From the NCBI RefSeq assembly GCF_003545765.1, contig NZ_QXIO01000006.1, positions 186,001 to 250,000 of the forward strand: a stretch of 64,000 nucleotides of DNA. The letters run 5' to 3'. Below the pieces are notes generated by a model, which ran no database searches, was not told the origin of the DNA, and saw only the letters and a program-made list of their open reading frames with translations. The stretch comes from Colwellia sp. RSH04. Its GTDB lineage: Bacteria > Pseudomonadota > Gammaproteobacteria > Enterobacterales > Alteromonadaceae. Position numbers and translations under genes: made by a program. The first letter of the stretch is position 1. Every line of letters starts with the position of its first letter. Below, piece after piece: positions 50,401 through 59,510 of this stretch.

Positions 50401-51301
50401 GCCACCATTCAAGTTGCCTTATTTGACTGTTAAGGGATATATCAAGCTGATAAGGTGGAGTTAACTCTATATCTGCCACTAATTGCTGAACTGAAAAATC
50501 AACCGTGTTACTTTGCAAGTGACTAATATTTACTTGGGTAGCCTGCCATGTCCCTGTTAACTCATTATCAAACGCATGCCATTTAGTTTTGGTTATCATT
50601 TCACAAGTTGATGTACATTGGCTTTTCACTTGCTCGGTTGTGTGTATTAGCAGTTCTGCGAGTGATAGCTGCTTTACTATTAACTGCAATGGTAGTGATA
50701 AGTGTGGTAATTCAAGCTCGGCTCTCACAGGTGCTGCTACCGTTGATTTATCTGCTGATGCAGGCAAATTAACGGATAAGAACTGTGCTGAGGGTTGTTC
50801 AAAACTAAAGTGACTTTTTTCTATATTAATTTGACTAAAAAACTTTTCTATTACTAGCTCGGTTTCATTAACACGTATTTTACTCTCAAGCAGTGTGACT
50901 TGTTGAGCAGCGATCGCAAAGGGTAATTCAACTAGAGTATTGCTAGCTTTGTTATCAATACCTTTCTCAACCTCATTACCATCATGATGATAATTTAAAT
51001 AAAACTTGCCTGCGCTAAGTGAGTTAATACAGAGTTTTTTCTTCCATGCGCAAGAAAAGTCGATATCAGACTCTACTGCCTCTAGCTCTATCGTTAAATG
51101 CTCTAACTCTAAGGTAAACCTATTTAGCGCAAGATCTCGCACTAATGCACCACTTTTATAATCAATAGAAATAAACGTTGAAAGGTTTACTAAAAACAAG
51201 CTGAGTTGAGTACCAAGGGGTGTCGTGAGTAAAAGCGATAGTACACAAAGGCTAATCGCTAAGTATTTAGCTAACGACAAGCTTAGGCGACGGAATATCA
51301 T
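47462..51301 (-). CDS. tamB: Translocation and assembly module inner subunit TamB
   Basis: A 1279-residue AsmA-like bridging protein (E. coli TamB 1259). It has an N-terminal signal anchor (ISLCVLSLLLTTPLGTQ), a long beta-helical groove made of repeated short strands, and the conserved C-terminal DUF490 domain (ILSYLVRGRGLDTGTES, AASFLVGFGVTNSVGLFDQI, YIGERIYMKYGIGVYEPINE). It spans the periplasm and is proposed to carry phospholipid and help barrel assembly with TamA. Its ATG overlaps the tamA stop by four bases. Confidence 0.96.
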   Translation of the reverse strand: MIFRRLSLSLAKYLAISLCVLSLLLTTPLGTQLSLFLVNLSTFISIDYKSGALVRDLALNRFTLELEHLTIELEAVESDIDFSCAWKKKLCINSLSAGKFYLNYHHDGNEVEKGIDNKASNTLVELPFAIAAQQVTLLESKIRVNETELVIEKFFSQINIEKSHFSFEQPSAQFLSVNLPASADKSTVAAPVRAELELPHLSLPLQLIVKQLSLAELLIHTTEQVKSQCTSTCEMITKTKWHAFDNELTGTWQATQVNISHLQSNTVDFSVQQLVADIELTPPYQLDISLNSQIRQLEWWPKIVGDEQKITLVGSLDEVKFNAKNTGKLALTTDGVVDFVDANMPFNIQLSSQRFPMPLSLAKHAKPSSLQASISGDLKQQVLQLSSQLSSYGYQDAKLTFDGRHQQGKFEIENFNVIEAHSQSELRVHGDLSLLPEELSWQLSAQSTGLVLPEINVVQLLTLLNLTDLKEGAVIDLPETLSGKVQGNITSSGGWAEDNWNIRLANTDISGFINNNPVSLRGDIGLNNAGHLQSGKIFAAFNHSELNVDSIAKDTAAWHVTGQLTIEDVNYWNQSIQGEFTSDFTVKGAIENPLISLNSEAKQLIWRKKWLSKSLFISGEYQPNQGHEIKLSVKNDSLQSIENQQEFSFNHAEFNLYGNAKNHTIEAKWLGDYATNIAVKGHFNHDFSQWQSEIAQSELGYKNIKFNHDKPFSIAADLVNKHVDISAHCWQSPGLRACLPDQVSLGDSGNFLVKLEADISKVDGLFLPNDMELESNIFGEINTQWSSEQPLSAFAHFALSSGHVKMRDELNQHQLSHWSNGEFTFTVNEQLFSSTLLLENQSETLMKVSSSVGLTEQLSVEAKVSLKKFNLKPFQAVLADVVSLQGEVSADVDIEGTLESPIVNGNIALEKGRVLLRENANSFEKISSHIHINNNNADIVSSFYLEDKVAQLTGNFSWQKGLALNMNLAAKELLFVFPPQLTMTISPNINATLVNNELVFTGNIDVLDGLFTIEKLPTGSVSVSDDVIIIDNEGKTITHEGSGLNIKTDIRVNIAEDFSIAGQGLHSQLYGDLQVSQQGKQPLQLFGRIQSEEGTFQAYGQKLDIETGEITFNGPLDNPYLNLHANRHIKSEDIDVGISIIGLADRLEMKLFSNPTMETPEILSYLVRGRGLDTGTESSTAAASFLVGFGVTNSVGLFDQIEKIPFVSNIAVDTEGEGDKTQATVSGYIGERIYMKYGIGVYEPINELTVRLFLLNRFWLEVVSGIEKSTDLYYSFDIE

Positions 51302-53130
51302 AATTCAGCCCCTAAATTAATATGAATACGCCATTTTTGTTCGTCGCCATCTATGCCATAAGCAACATCCAGTTTTACCGCGCCTACTGGCGACATATAA
51401 TGCAAACCTGTACCAACAGAATAGACTGGTTCAAATTCACCTTTATTCGCAACACTTCCGCCGTCAGAGAATAATGCCATTCGCCATTTTTTATTGAAGT
51501 AATATTGATACTCGATACTCGCTACCATCAATCGAGTACCACCAACAACAATAGTGCCCTCTTCATTTGGATCAGATGATACAGGAATTTCAGAGCCAAT
51601 TGATTGATAAGCAAAACCACGAATACTTTGATCTCCACCAGCATAAAAGCGCAATGACGGTGCTAACTCGGCATCTCTATCAATATATATAGCACCTAGT
51701 TCAGCACGTGCTACTAATCGGTGGTTAGGTTTTAAGGTGGTAATATAATTCCAGCGGCCATGAACTCTAAAAAAGCTATTGTCAGAACCCGCAGCAAGAT
51801 GTGCACCTTCTATACTGTAGGTTTGTCTAAAGCCATGACTTGGATCTAACGCAGCACCTTGTCGTATGGTTCTCGACCAAAAAACACCGGGAATAATATA
51901 CTTAACGCTGTCTTCTTGAGACCAATCTATATTCGGGTTAGATTCATCTAAATCATATTGCCAAGACTCTTGGTGGTATCGAGCATAAATCTTCCTATGC
52001 CAATTATTATAGGTAATCACTCGACCAATTTGCGTGGAATAAAATTTCGTCGTGAAATCTGCGTAATCTTCATTTTCAAGAGAAGCTTGAAATTGCAAAA
52101 TGTCTTCTGTTGGGTGTGCCAACGGAACACTATAAATAAAAGTGCCCGTAGGATTTAGTTTTGAATACTCAAACTTAGTTTCTTGGTAATGTCCGTAACG
52201 ATTCAGTAACGGAGTACGCCAACTAGCTGATAGGCGGAACTCAGTATCTGTGGCGTATCCTATCCCAAAATCAAATTGATGACTTTTTGCAGGAGTTAAG
52301 TTTACCGATAAAGGTACAATATAGTCCCCATTTTCTACATCAGTTATTCTATCAGCAGGCACTGCCATTACTGTTCCAAAGTACTTTGTTGACTGTAATT
52401 GTTGTTGCAATTGATGAAAGGCACGGGTGCTGTAATATGTTTGACTATCAAACGGAATTAAACTCGATAGTAACTGAGGTTCTAAATCAAATTCGCTAAA
52501 ACTCACCTCACCAAAACGATAACGAAAGCCACTATTATATCGAATTTCAATATCAGCAAAATGAAAGTCAGATTTGATTATAATATTTGCATCCAGCAAC
52601 TCACCATCAAGATAACCTCTTTGCAAAGCCAAAGAGAGAATATCTGCTTTTAGCTCTTCATATTTACCGTGATGAAGTATATCGCCTTGTTTAATTAAGT
52701 GATGCTCAATTAGATGCTTAAATGCAGGGTCAGTTTTTGCTTCTCCTGAAATGTCGATCTGAATGTTATCAACTATCGTTGGCTCATTTAACACAATAGC
52801 GATGGTTAAATGCCAGGGTGATTGTGTAATATTAAGGTCGATATCAGCTTGATAATACCCTAACGATTGCAAGGCATTTTCAGTATTTTTTTTTGCTGAA
52901 TAGATATAAGCTGAACGCTCTAAATCTGTTTTAGGTAATTGCCCTAAGTGGGAAAGGATATTATCTTTTAACGTCTCAGGTAAGCCTTCTTGCAAAGTTA
53001 CCGATAAACTATTCGCTAATGCACCATGACATAAACTTAACATCAAACATAACAAGGTTAAGTATTTAGCGCATTTTAGCCCACAAGCTTTTACGAACGT
53101 TAACAAAAAAATCAATAGTGTAGCCATCAA
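51298..53130 (-). CDS. tamA: Translocation and assembly module outer-membrane subunit TamA
   Basis: A 610-residue Omp85 protein (E. coli TamA 577). It has a signal peptide (cleavage near ALANS), three POTRA-like domains (to about residue 260) and a 16-stranded barrel with the RGF motif in GGDQSIRGFAYQSIG. A terminal strand ends RIHINLGAEL. It pairs with TamB, encoded next and overlapping by four bases. Confidence 0.95.
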   Translation of the reverse strand: MMATLLIFLLTFVKACGLKCAKYLTLLCLMLSLCHGALANSLSVTLQEGLPETLKDNILSHLGQLPKTDLERSAYIYSAKKNTENALQSLGYYQADIDLNITQSPWHLTIAIVLNEPTIVDNIQIDISGEAKTDPAFKHLIEHHLIKQGDILHHGKYEELKADILSLALQRGYLDGELLDANIIIKSDFHFADIEIRYNSGFRYRFGEVSFSEFDLEPQLLSSLIPFDSQTYYSTRAFHQLQQQLQSTKYFGTVMAVPADRITDVENGDYIVPLSVNLTPAKSHQFDFGIGYATDTEFRLSASWRTPLLNRYGHYQETKFEYSKLNPTGTFIYSVPLAHPTEDILQFQASLENEDYADFTTKFYSTQIGRVITYNNWHRKIYARYHQESWQYDLDESNPNIDWSQEDSVKYIIPGVFWSRTIRQGAALDPSHGFRQTYSIEGAHLAAGSDNSFFRVHGRWNYITTLKPNHRLVARAELGAIYIDRDAELAPSLRFYAGGDQSIRGFAYQSIGSEIPVSSDPNEEGTIVVGGTRLMVASIEYQYYFNKKWRMALFSDGGSVANKGEFEPVYSVGTGLHYMSPVGAVKLDVAYGIDGDEQKWRIHINLGAEL

Positions 53131-53248
53131 AAAAGAATAAGAACCCTACTGTGCTGATGATGATATTTTAGCTAACAGCTCTGATTCAGCACATACATAG
53201 GGTCAATGATACCACTTTAAATACACCTCTAGTCTCAAAAAAGTTAAA

Positions 53249-53896
53249 TTACCAATCTAAACCTTTTTGCGCTTTAATGCCTGCATCAAAAGCATGCTTA
53301 ATTGGCTGAACCTCTGATACTGTATCTGCTAACTCGATTAAACTACGATGACAAGCACGGCCTGTAATAATGACATTTTGCATTTTAGGTCGGTTATTTA
53401 TTGCTTCAATCACTTCATCTAAATCAATATAGCCATACTTTACTATGTAGGTCATTTCATCAAGTAATACGATGTTTATGCTTTCATCGGCCAGCATGTC
53501 CTTACTCTTTTCCCAAGCAACTTTCGCAGCGGCTTTATCGGTTTCAGAGTTTTGTGTCTCCCAAGTAAAGCCTGTCCCCATCACATGATGCTGCACTGAG
53601 AACTGCTTTAGAATATTCATTTCTCCACATTCCCAGTGTGTGCCCTTAATAAATTGCACAACGCCTGCCTTTTGGCCATGACCGATTGCTCTTAGTACCG
53701 TGCCAAAACCAGAGGTACTTTTACCTTTTCCATTGCCAGTAATAACAAGAAATACACCGCGCTCTTCTGTCGCTTGCGCAACACGTTTGTCGACATTAGC
53801 CTTAATTTTCTTTTGACGTTCAATGTGTTTTTGTTCTTTCGACATTGCAGCTTGATCTTGAGACTGGTTAGCACCATCTTTTTTTGTATCGTTCAT
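53249..53896 (-). CDS. cobO: Cob(I)yrinic acid a,c-diamide adenosyltransferase
   Basis: A 215-residue corrinoid adenosyltransferase of the CobA/CobO/BtuR family. The ATP-binding loop is TGNGKGKSTS (residues 53-62), with GVVQFIKG, VLLDEMTYIVKYGY and IITGRACHRSL as further conserved blocks. It attaches the 5'-deoxyadenosyl group to cobalt, in synthesis and salvage. It is divergent from the cobC-cbiB-cobD genes across 240 bases with no riboswitch core visible in that gap. Confidence 0.95.
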   Translation of the reverse strand: MNDTKKDGANQSQDQAAMSKEQKHIERQKKIKANVDKRVAQATEERGVFLVITGNGKGKSTSGFGTVLRAIGHGQKAGVVQFIKGTHWECGEMNILKQFSVQHHVMGTGFTWETQNSETDKAAAKVAWEKSKDMLADESINIVLLDEMTYIVKYGYIDLDEVIEAINNRPKMQNVIITGRACHRSLIELADTVSEVQPIKHAFDAGIKAQKGLDW

Positions 53897-54136
53897 ATTT
53901 CTCTCATTCTGTGTTGATATTCATTGACCCGATTGTGGCATTAAATGTTAAAAGATTTACTGATTATGCGGGGAACTTTTACAGACAGAGTAAGACCTTG
54001 TCAAATGAAATTCTTATCTCACTTATATCCTTTTTTATGGATAAGAGTCGCCATAAACCTGCTAGTAGCCTATCCCTAATTGCACAGTTAACCGCTTTTC
54101 GTTATGCTGCCCGCCATTCTATTTAAGGTAATCACT

Positions 54137-54727
54137 ATGCACACCAGAATTTATCTCGCTCGACACGGAGAAACGCTGTGGAATAAAAGCCAGCGACTGC
54201 AAGGACAGTTAGATAGTGAATTAACACCCTTAGGTGAAAATCAAGCACTAGACATTGCCAACAACCTAGTCGCAAAGCATATCGATTTAATCGTATCTTC
54301 TCCGTTAGGTAGAGCATATAAAAGTGCGAAAATTTGCCAACAGGAACTTAATGTTGAACATCAAATAGAATACGACTTAATCGAGCGAAACCTAGGAATA
54401 TGGCAAGGGGAAGAACTTCAGCGAATAAAAGGCTTACCCGCCTATAACGAGTGCTTAAAAGAAGTAACGTCTCTCGCCATTGACGACTTAGAGCCTGCAT
54501 TAAGTTGCGGACAACGTATACTCAAATCACTTAAGCAACTAGCAAACGAAAATACAGGCAAAACTTTATTAGTTATTTTTCACGGTGAAGCGCTAAGGTG
54601 TTTGCTTTTCTTGCTCGGTAAGAAAGAAACGAGTAATGCCTTTCAATTATATAAAAATGGCTGCATTGTCACCTTAGATTTTGACGTGAAAACGCAACGT
54701 TTTACTACCGTTCAGGATAAGCTTTAA
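54137..54727 (+). CDS. cobC: Histidine phosphatase, alpha-ribazole phosphatase-like (CobC)
   Basis: A 196-residue histidine phosphatase with the catalytic LARHGETLWN (RHGET at residues 9-13), SSPLGRAYKSA, and the late His in VIFHGEALRCLL. In Salmonella CobC removes phosphate from alpha-ribazole phosphate or adenosylcobalamin phosphate; the role is inferred from the next genes (cbiB, cobD). A shared cofactor-phosphoglycerate mutase-like function cannot be excluded. I start at 54137, after AAGGTAATC; an upstream ATG at 54104 would add 11 atypical residues. It is two bases before cbiB. Confidence 0.87.
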   Translation: MHTRIYLARHGETLWNKSQRLQGQLDSELTPLGENQALDIANNLVAKHIDLIVSSPLGRAYKSAKICQQELNVEHQIEYDLIERNLGIWQGEELQRIKGLPAYNECLKEVTSLAIDDLEPALSCGQRILKSLKQLANENTGKTLLVIFHGEALRCLLFLLGKKETSNAFQLYKNGCIVTLDFDVKTQRFTTVQDKL

Positions 54728-54729
54728 TT

Positions 54730-55722
54730 ATGCTTGATGAACAGTGGCTTCTACAAGTTTCGCGGTTATTATCACCATTCTCACTTACGAGTATACTTGT
54801 GCTTGCTTTAATGCTTGATTACTTTTTAGGTGAGCCAAAAAAATATCACTATCTTGTTGGCTTTGGGAATATTGCCAACTTTTTGGAAAAACACCTCAAC
54901 CACTATCAAAAGTTACATAATGAGTTTTCATTACACAATGCTTTTTTAGGCGCCATTGCTTGGTGTTTACTGATACTGCCACTTTGTTATTTTTCGTATT
55001 ACTTGTTATCAAAACTTCCATTAGCAATACAGTTTGCTGTTGAAACGGTTACTTTATATTTAGCACTGGGTTTGAAAAGCTTAAATCAACATGCAATGCA
55101 GGTTTTTAAACCCTTGCAGCAAGGCGACTTAAGCGCAGCTCGGCATTATACGGGTTACCTTGTTAGCAGAGATACACAAGACTTAACGGCTAAAGACATG
55201 TCGCGCGCTACTGTTGAATCAATGCTTGAAAATGGTCACGATGCTGTTATTGCTTCATTAATTTTTTATATTATTGGTGGCATACCACTGGTTATATTGC
55301 ATAGGCTCAGTAATACACTTGATGCAATGTGGGGTTATAAAACCGCACGTTTTAACTCATTTGGTTATTTTTCTGCACGAGCAGATGATGTTTTAGGTTT
55401 TCTAACTGGTAAAATTTGTACCCTGTTGTATGCACTACAACAACCTTTTATTGCTGCAATGAAAAACGCTTACCTGCAAGGTAATCAATATAAAAGTCAT
55501 AATGGTGGCTGGGTTATGGCCGCAGGTGCTACGGTAATGAACAGAGTTTTAGGTGGTAAGGTCTCTTATCATGGGCAATCAGCACAATTAACTCAGCTAG
55601 GTCAAGGCAAGAAAGTAAACATAGACGATATACCGCGCAGTATTAGCGTTGTACAAGTAGCGACTATCACTTTGGTTGTATTAGTCTTTAGCTATCAACT
55701 TATTAGCTATATTTTTGTATAA
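54730..55722 (+). CDS. cbiB: Adenosylcobinamide-phosphate synthase CbiB
   Basis: A 330-residue membrane enzyme, named cobD in the Pseudomonas scheme. It attaches aminopropanol phosphate to adenosylcobyric acid. Conserved segments are LDYFLGEPKKYHYLVGFG near the start, DTQDLTAKDMSRATVESMLEN and ALWGYKTARFNSFGYFSARADD-like DAMWGYKTARFNSFG, then LQGNQYKSHNGGWVMAAGA. Several transmembrane helices are evident. It lies between the phosphatase and the decarboxylase, which provides its substrate. Confidence 0.95.
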   Translation: MLDEQWLLQVSRLLSPFSLTSILVLALMLDYFLGEPKKYHYLVGFGNIANFLEKHLNHYQKLHNEFSLHNAFLGAIAWCLLILPLCYFSYYLLSKLPLAIQFAVETVTLYLALGLKSLNQHAMQVFKPLQQGDLSAARHYTGYLVSRDTQDLTAKDMSRATVESMLENGHDAVIASLIFYIIGGIPLVILHRLSNTLDAMWGYKTARFNSFGYFSARADDVLGFLTGKICTLLYALQQPFIAAMKNAYLQGNQYKSHNGGWVMAAGATVMNRVLGGKVSYHGQSAQLTQLGQGKKVNIDDIPRSISVVQVATITLVVLVFSYQLISYIFV

Positions 55723-55766
55723 TCAAAACCCTCTTTTATATACTTAACCAAAAAAGGTAATCAATT

Positions 55767-56795
55767 TTGGCACTTATTCATGGTGGGCAACTTCAACGCG
55801 TTGCTAAAGCGTTTAATATTGCCCAAAAACATTGGTTAGATCTATCTACGGGTATTGCCCCCTATAGCTACCCTATTCCTACAATTCCTGAGTACTTGTA
55901 TAAAGACTTGCCGCAAGAGCCTGACAATTTAGTTATTGCTGCTAAACGTTATTACGACACCAACAATGTTTTGGTCACCAATGGCAGCCAAGCCATTATC
56001 AAGTTATTGCCTGTGCTTTGGCAAACAAAGAACCCTAAGTCAAAAACCGTTTACTTGCCTGAACAAGGTTATAAAGAACATGCATTAGCATGGCAAAGCG
56101 CTGGCTTTAACTTATGCTGGTACCAAGAAGAGTTACCGCCACTTTCTGCTATAGAAAAAAATGCGGTCTTAGTGGTTATAAATCCAAACAACCCTACAGG
56201 AAAACTCTATCAGCGTTCACAACTCAAGCGTTATCAGAGCAGAATGATAGAAACTAATGGTTTGTTTGTACTTGATGAAGCCTTTATGGATGTTATTACT
56301 CCTTCACAATCGATGGCAACAAACATCGGCAACTATAAGCACACGTTAGTTTTGCGCTCTTTTGGTAAATTCTTTGGCTTAGCAGGTATTCGCATTGGCT
56401 TTCTCCTTGCTCAACAGTACTGGCTCAAGCTTTTTCACGAGCAACTTGGTCCTTGGCAAGTCAACGGCCCTGCACAATTCATTGCAGAAAATGCATTACT
56501 CGATACTCAATGGCAGCAAACACAGCAAAGTCGCTTACAACAATTAGCAGAGAAACTGCTCGATACATTGAAAAGCAATATCCCCTTAGAGTGCATCAAT
56601 AACATAACAGGCACGCATTTATTTACCACCGTATATTTCAAGAACACTATTGATGTGGAGGCTTACTATATTCAGCTCTGCCAGCAAGGTATTTATGTTC
56701 GATTGACCGACGAAAAAACAGCCTTACGTTTTGGTTTAGTTACACCTGAACAACTTGAGCGCTTAGCTAAAGCGTTAGCTACACTTAGTAAATAA
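55767..56795 (+). CDS. cobD: L-threonine-O-3-phosphate decarboxylase-like PLP enzyme (CobD)
   Basis: A 342-residue fold-type I PLP enzyme resembling histidinol-phosphate aminotransferase. It has VINPNNPTGKLY, VLDEAFMDV and the Schiff-base lysine in RSFGKFFGLAGIRIGF. With the start HGGQLQRVAKAFNI and SLDLSTGIAPYSYP-like LDLSTGIAPYSYPIP it fits the threonine-phosphate decarboxylase family (cobD in Salmonella, cobC in Pseudomonas), which makes aminopropanol phosphate for CbiB. It starts at TTG, ten bases after AAAAAGG; no ATG lies near. Confidence 0.93.
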   Translation: MALIHGGQLQRVAKAFNIAQKHWLDLSTGIAPYSYPIPTIPEYLYKDLPQEPDNLVIAAKRYYDTNNVLVTNGSQAIIKLLPVLWQTKNPKSKTVYLPEQGYKEHALAWQSAGFNLCWYQEELPPLSAIEKNAVLVVINPNNPTGKLYQRSQLKRYQSRMIETNGLFVLDEAFMDVITPSQSMATNIGNYKHTLVLRSFGKFFGLAGIRIGFLLAQQYWLKLFHEQLGPWQVNGPAQFIAENALLDTQWQQTQQSRLQQLAEKLLDTLKSNIPLECINNITGTHLFTTVYFKNTIDVEAYYIQLCQQGIYVRLTDEKTALRFGLVTPEQLERLAKALATLSK

Positions 56796-56999
56796 CCTCA
56801 ACGCGAGATAAACAAGGTTACCCAGTAAGCTATGCTTATCGCTTAAATAATACCGATACAATAAAGTAGTCGACAGACAGCTACTGTCACGCCAACTCAA
56901 ACCATGCGAGAATGACAGATTTTTCAGTTTAACTAGAATAAATATTTCACACTCACCTTAATTGAACGCGGAGCGCCCAGCATAGTCCATGCCTAAAAT

Positions 57000-58925
57000 A
57001 TGAATCAGCGTAATCACACGTTCAAGATTTGTTTTGTTTACCTTTTAAACCTTTTATGCTTTTATCAATCTACAAACGTATTGTGTGAATTGTCTATGCA
57101 GCTACCTGACATACCAAATAACCATGCTCTAGCCATGTTAATTATTACCATGCTGGCATTGTATCTTTTTCGTCGAGAAGATATTCCATTAGAAACATCT
57201 TCGCTTGCAGTCATTGCATTATTAAGTCTAATTTTTGCCGTTTTTCCATTTGAACAAAATGGCATTCACTTAGAGCCTGCTTCATTATTTTTTGGTTTTG
57301 GTCATGAAGCCTTAGTCACTGTTTGTGCATTAATGATTATTGGCCAAGGTTTAGTTAGAACTGGCGCTTTAGAGCCAATTGGGCGAAGTTTATCTCGATT
57401 ATGGAAAATCAGCCCAACTCTTTCGTTGCTACTCACGTTACTCGTAGCGGGAGCACTTAGTGCATTCGTTAACAATACTCCTATCGTAGTACTTTTGCTG
57501 CCTATTTTAAGCGCTGTAGCGATAAGAACCAAAACAGACTCAACTGGTATGTTATTACCTATGGGGCTAGCGACATTGGTTGGTGGTATGACGACAACTA
57601 TAGGCACATCAACTAATCTACTAGTTGTAAGCGTTGCGACCGATTTAGGTTTACCGCGTTTTGGGATTTTTGACTTTGCCCTCCCTGCGCTTATAGCTGC
57701 CTCAATTGCCCTTGTGTACTTGTGGTTAGTAGCCCCGAAACTATTACCTAAGCGTACTCCTTCATTAAATGATACGTCACCGCGCCTTTTTAGTGCTTAT
57801 TTAAATATTAATGAAGACAGCGAGGCTAATGGTAAAAGTATTGCCGAAATTATTAAGCTCACCGATGGTCAATTACGTATTAACTTTATTCAACGTAGCC
57901 CTGACAACAGAAATATAATCCCATTGCCTGACACTGTTCTCATCGCAGGAGATAAATTACAAGTTAAAGATTACCCCGATCAGTTAAAAGAATTTGAAGC
58001 CGTATTAGGAGCGACGCTATTTTCAGGCTTGAATAAGGTCGACGAAGATCACCCCCTCTTAGCTGATAAACAAGTGCTTGCTGAACTTGTCGTTATTGGC
58101 TCATCGGGGTTAGTTGGAAAAACATTAAAACAAGTCAACTTTGTAAACCGTTTTGGTTTATCTGTTATTGCATTACACCGCGAAGGTAAAGCAATGGAGA
58201 TAGGCAGAAGTAAAATAGGCAACGTTGTAATTAAAGCAGGTGATGTATTATTAATCCAAGGCGAAGAAGAGCAACTGTTAGAACTCAAAGCCAAAAGAGG
58301 CTTATTGATTATTGATGGTGCTGCTCAGTTACCACAAACTAAAAAAGCACCTATTGTACTCACCGTTTTATTGTCGGTTATTCTATTAGCGGCATTTGGC
58401 GTATTACCCATTGAAATTAGTGCAGTATGTGGTGTGTTAGTGTTGCTGATAACAAAATGTTTAAATTGGCATGATGCTTCATCGGCGTTAAGCAGCCAAG
58501 TCATTTTAATTGTTGCCGCTTCTCTAGCCTTAGGATCTGCCATGATGCAAACAGGTGGCGCAGAATATATTGCACAAGTTTTTGTTGTTAGCGCTTCAGG
58601 TTTACCGCCTGGAGGCGTTCTTGCTGCCTTAATGCTGCTATTAGCTATTATGACCAATATTGTTTCAAATAATGCCGCTGCGGTAATCGGTACTCCAATA
58701 GCAATCTCGGTTGCAACCCAATTAAATGTACCCGTTGAACCTTTTATTCTCGCCGTACTTTTTGGTGCTAATTTAAGTTATGCCACCCCAATGGCGTACA
58801 AAACGAATTTATTAGTGATGAATGCTGGAGGCTATCAATTCTCTGACTTTATGCGTGTAGGTATTCCTTTAATTATTATCATGTGGGTAACCCTGTCTTT
58901 TCTACTCAGCTGGCTATATCTATAA
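57000..58925 (+). CDS. SLC13/divalent anion symporter-type permease with two TrkA-C domains
   Basis: A 641-residue membrane protein with two blocks of about five or six transmembrane helices. They flank a soluble middle of two RCK_C (TrkA-C) domains: residues about 270-340 (GKSIAEIIKLTDGQLRINF...) and about 355-435 (GLVGKTLKQVNFVNRFGLSV...). The ion-selective SNNAAAV and the earlier FVNNTPIVVLLLPIL are SLC13/ArsB-type signatures. The substrate could be sulfate, dicarboxylate or another anion. The start is uncertain: an ATG at 57096 (MQLPDIP) would omit 32 residues, and neither has a clear ribosome site. No visible link to B12. Confidence 0.88.
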   Translation: MNQRNHTFKICFVYLLNLLCFYQSTNVLCELSMQLPDIPNNHALAMLIITMLALYLFRREDIPLETSSLAVIALLSLIFAVFPFEQNGIHLEPASLFFGFGHEALVTVCALMIIGQGLVRTGALEPIGRSLSRLWKISPTLSLLLTLLVAGALSAFVNNTPIVVLLLPILSAVAIRTKTDSTGMLLPMGLATLVGGMTTTIGTSTNLLVVSVATDLGLPRFGIFDFALPALIAASIALVYLWLVAPKLLPKRTPSLNDTSPRLFSAYLNINEDSEANGKSIAEIIKLTDGQLRINFIQRSPDNRNIIPLPDTVLIAGDKLQVKDYPDQLKEFEAVLGATLFSGLNKVDEDHPLLADKQVLAELVVIGSSGLVGKTLKQVNFVNRFGLSVIALHREGKAMEIGRSKIGNVVIKAGDVLLIQGEEEQLLELKAKRGLLIIDGAAQLPQTKKAPIVLTVLLSVILLAAFGVLPIEISAVCGVLVLLITKCLNWHDASSALSSQVILIVAASLALGSAMMQTGGAEYIAQVFVVSASGLPPGGVLAALMLLLAIMTNIVSNNAAAVIGTPIAISVATQLNVPVEPFILAVLFGANLSYATPMAYKTNLLVMNAGGYQFSDFMRVGIPLIIIMWVTLSFLLSWLYL

Positions 58926-58937
58926 GCGTTACACTAA

Positions 58938-59199
58938 GGGCTGTTGATCTTTCGGGGTTGTTTTTGCAGCTTTTTGTTGGATATTTGCACAAGGCAGAGC
59001 CTTTGTTATGGGTTATTCCACATAAAAAGGCGATAACGCCGTAAAAATGATCAACAAACGCTGTCCGAAGTATTCGGCTAAAAGCATTTTAGGCTTTGTT
59101 GAGTAGTATTTGCTTAGAATGACTAAGCTACACACTACTCGCCGCGAATAAAACGCTTTTAGCTCGAACAAAATTTAATCGCGAAAGATCAACAGACCC
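58938..59199. mobile_element. MITE-like non-autonomous element
   Basis: Terminal inverted repeats read GGGCTGTTGATCTTTCG at the left and GGGTCTGTTGATCTTTCG inverted at the right, differing by one inserted base. The direct repeat TAA flanks both sides (58935-58937 and 59200-59202). The interior has no transposase and can fold (GAGTAGT...ACTACTC with CTTAG/CTAAG). A 3-bp TNA duplication suits IS5-family subgroups (IS1031 or ISL2); the parent element is not known. Confidence 0.7.
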
Positions 59200-59201
59200 T
59201 A

Positions 59202-59237
59202 ATACCAATTCATATAAGAAAGTGAGCTCTTAGCGAG
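59202..59237 (-). repeat. Dispersed intergenic repeat, copy B
   Basis: Reverse complement of the repeat at 23284-23319, sharing the 23-base core and the CTCGCT motif. It starts exactly where the MITE-like element ends. Confidence 0.65.
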
Positions 59238-59510
59238 GATTAAAAGAGGATCACATAAATAACCAAAATTAATATCAAACTGTATATGATATCGAAGATA
59301 TTGAGGTATAAAGTAATAACAAGGGATTTATCTACGTTTAATAGATGATAAACAACGGTTTGGTTTGGTAGAGGCTGAACAACTAGAACCCTTAGCAAAG
59401 AGCATAAAACACCTGCACACCATAATACCGAGTGAAATAGTGAGCAGGTGAAATACTTTTTCTAGCAAAGAAAATAGCTTATTGGTGGTAAACTACACCG
59501 AATATCGCTA

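Larger units (their letters stand above)
58926..59510. other. Gene-free region with a MITE-like element and other repeats
   Basis: No credible gene is present in these 585 bases. From left to right: a 262-bp element with inverted ends (58938-59199), a dispersed repeat copy (59202-59237), and AT-rich sequence. That AT-rich part contains a short open frame at about 59320-59451 and a hairpin at 59410-59450 (11 positions per arm with one mismatch). The hairpin is followed by ACTTTTTC and may be a terminator. Confidence 0.6.

Noticed and set aside
53150-53193. Inverted repeat TGTGCTGA ... TCAGCACA downstream of cobO
   Set aside because: The loop of 28 bases is long and no T-run follows; too weak to call as a terminator.
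53884-54126. Plus-strand ORF of 80 codons between cobO and cobC
   Set aside because: It overlaps the cobO start and the divergent promoter region, has no ribosome site, and its composition is not protein-like.
53897-54136. Possible second cobalamin riboswitch before cobO or cobC
   Set aside because: Neither strand shows the CCCCCGCAACGG-type core or a matching 3' segment.
59320-59451. Short open frame with GLVEAEQLEPLAKSIK, faintly like the C-terminus of nucleotidyl-sugar transferases of the RmlA type
   Set aside because: It has no start codon with a ribosome site, the similarity is a few residues from memory, and it may be chance. It would need a protein search; a significant match would make it a pseudogene fragment.
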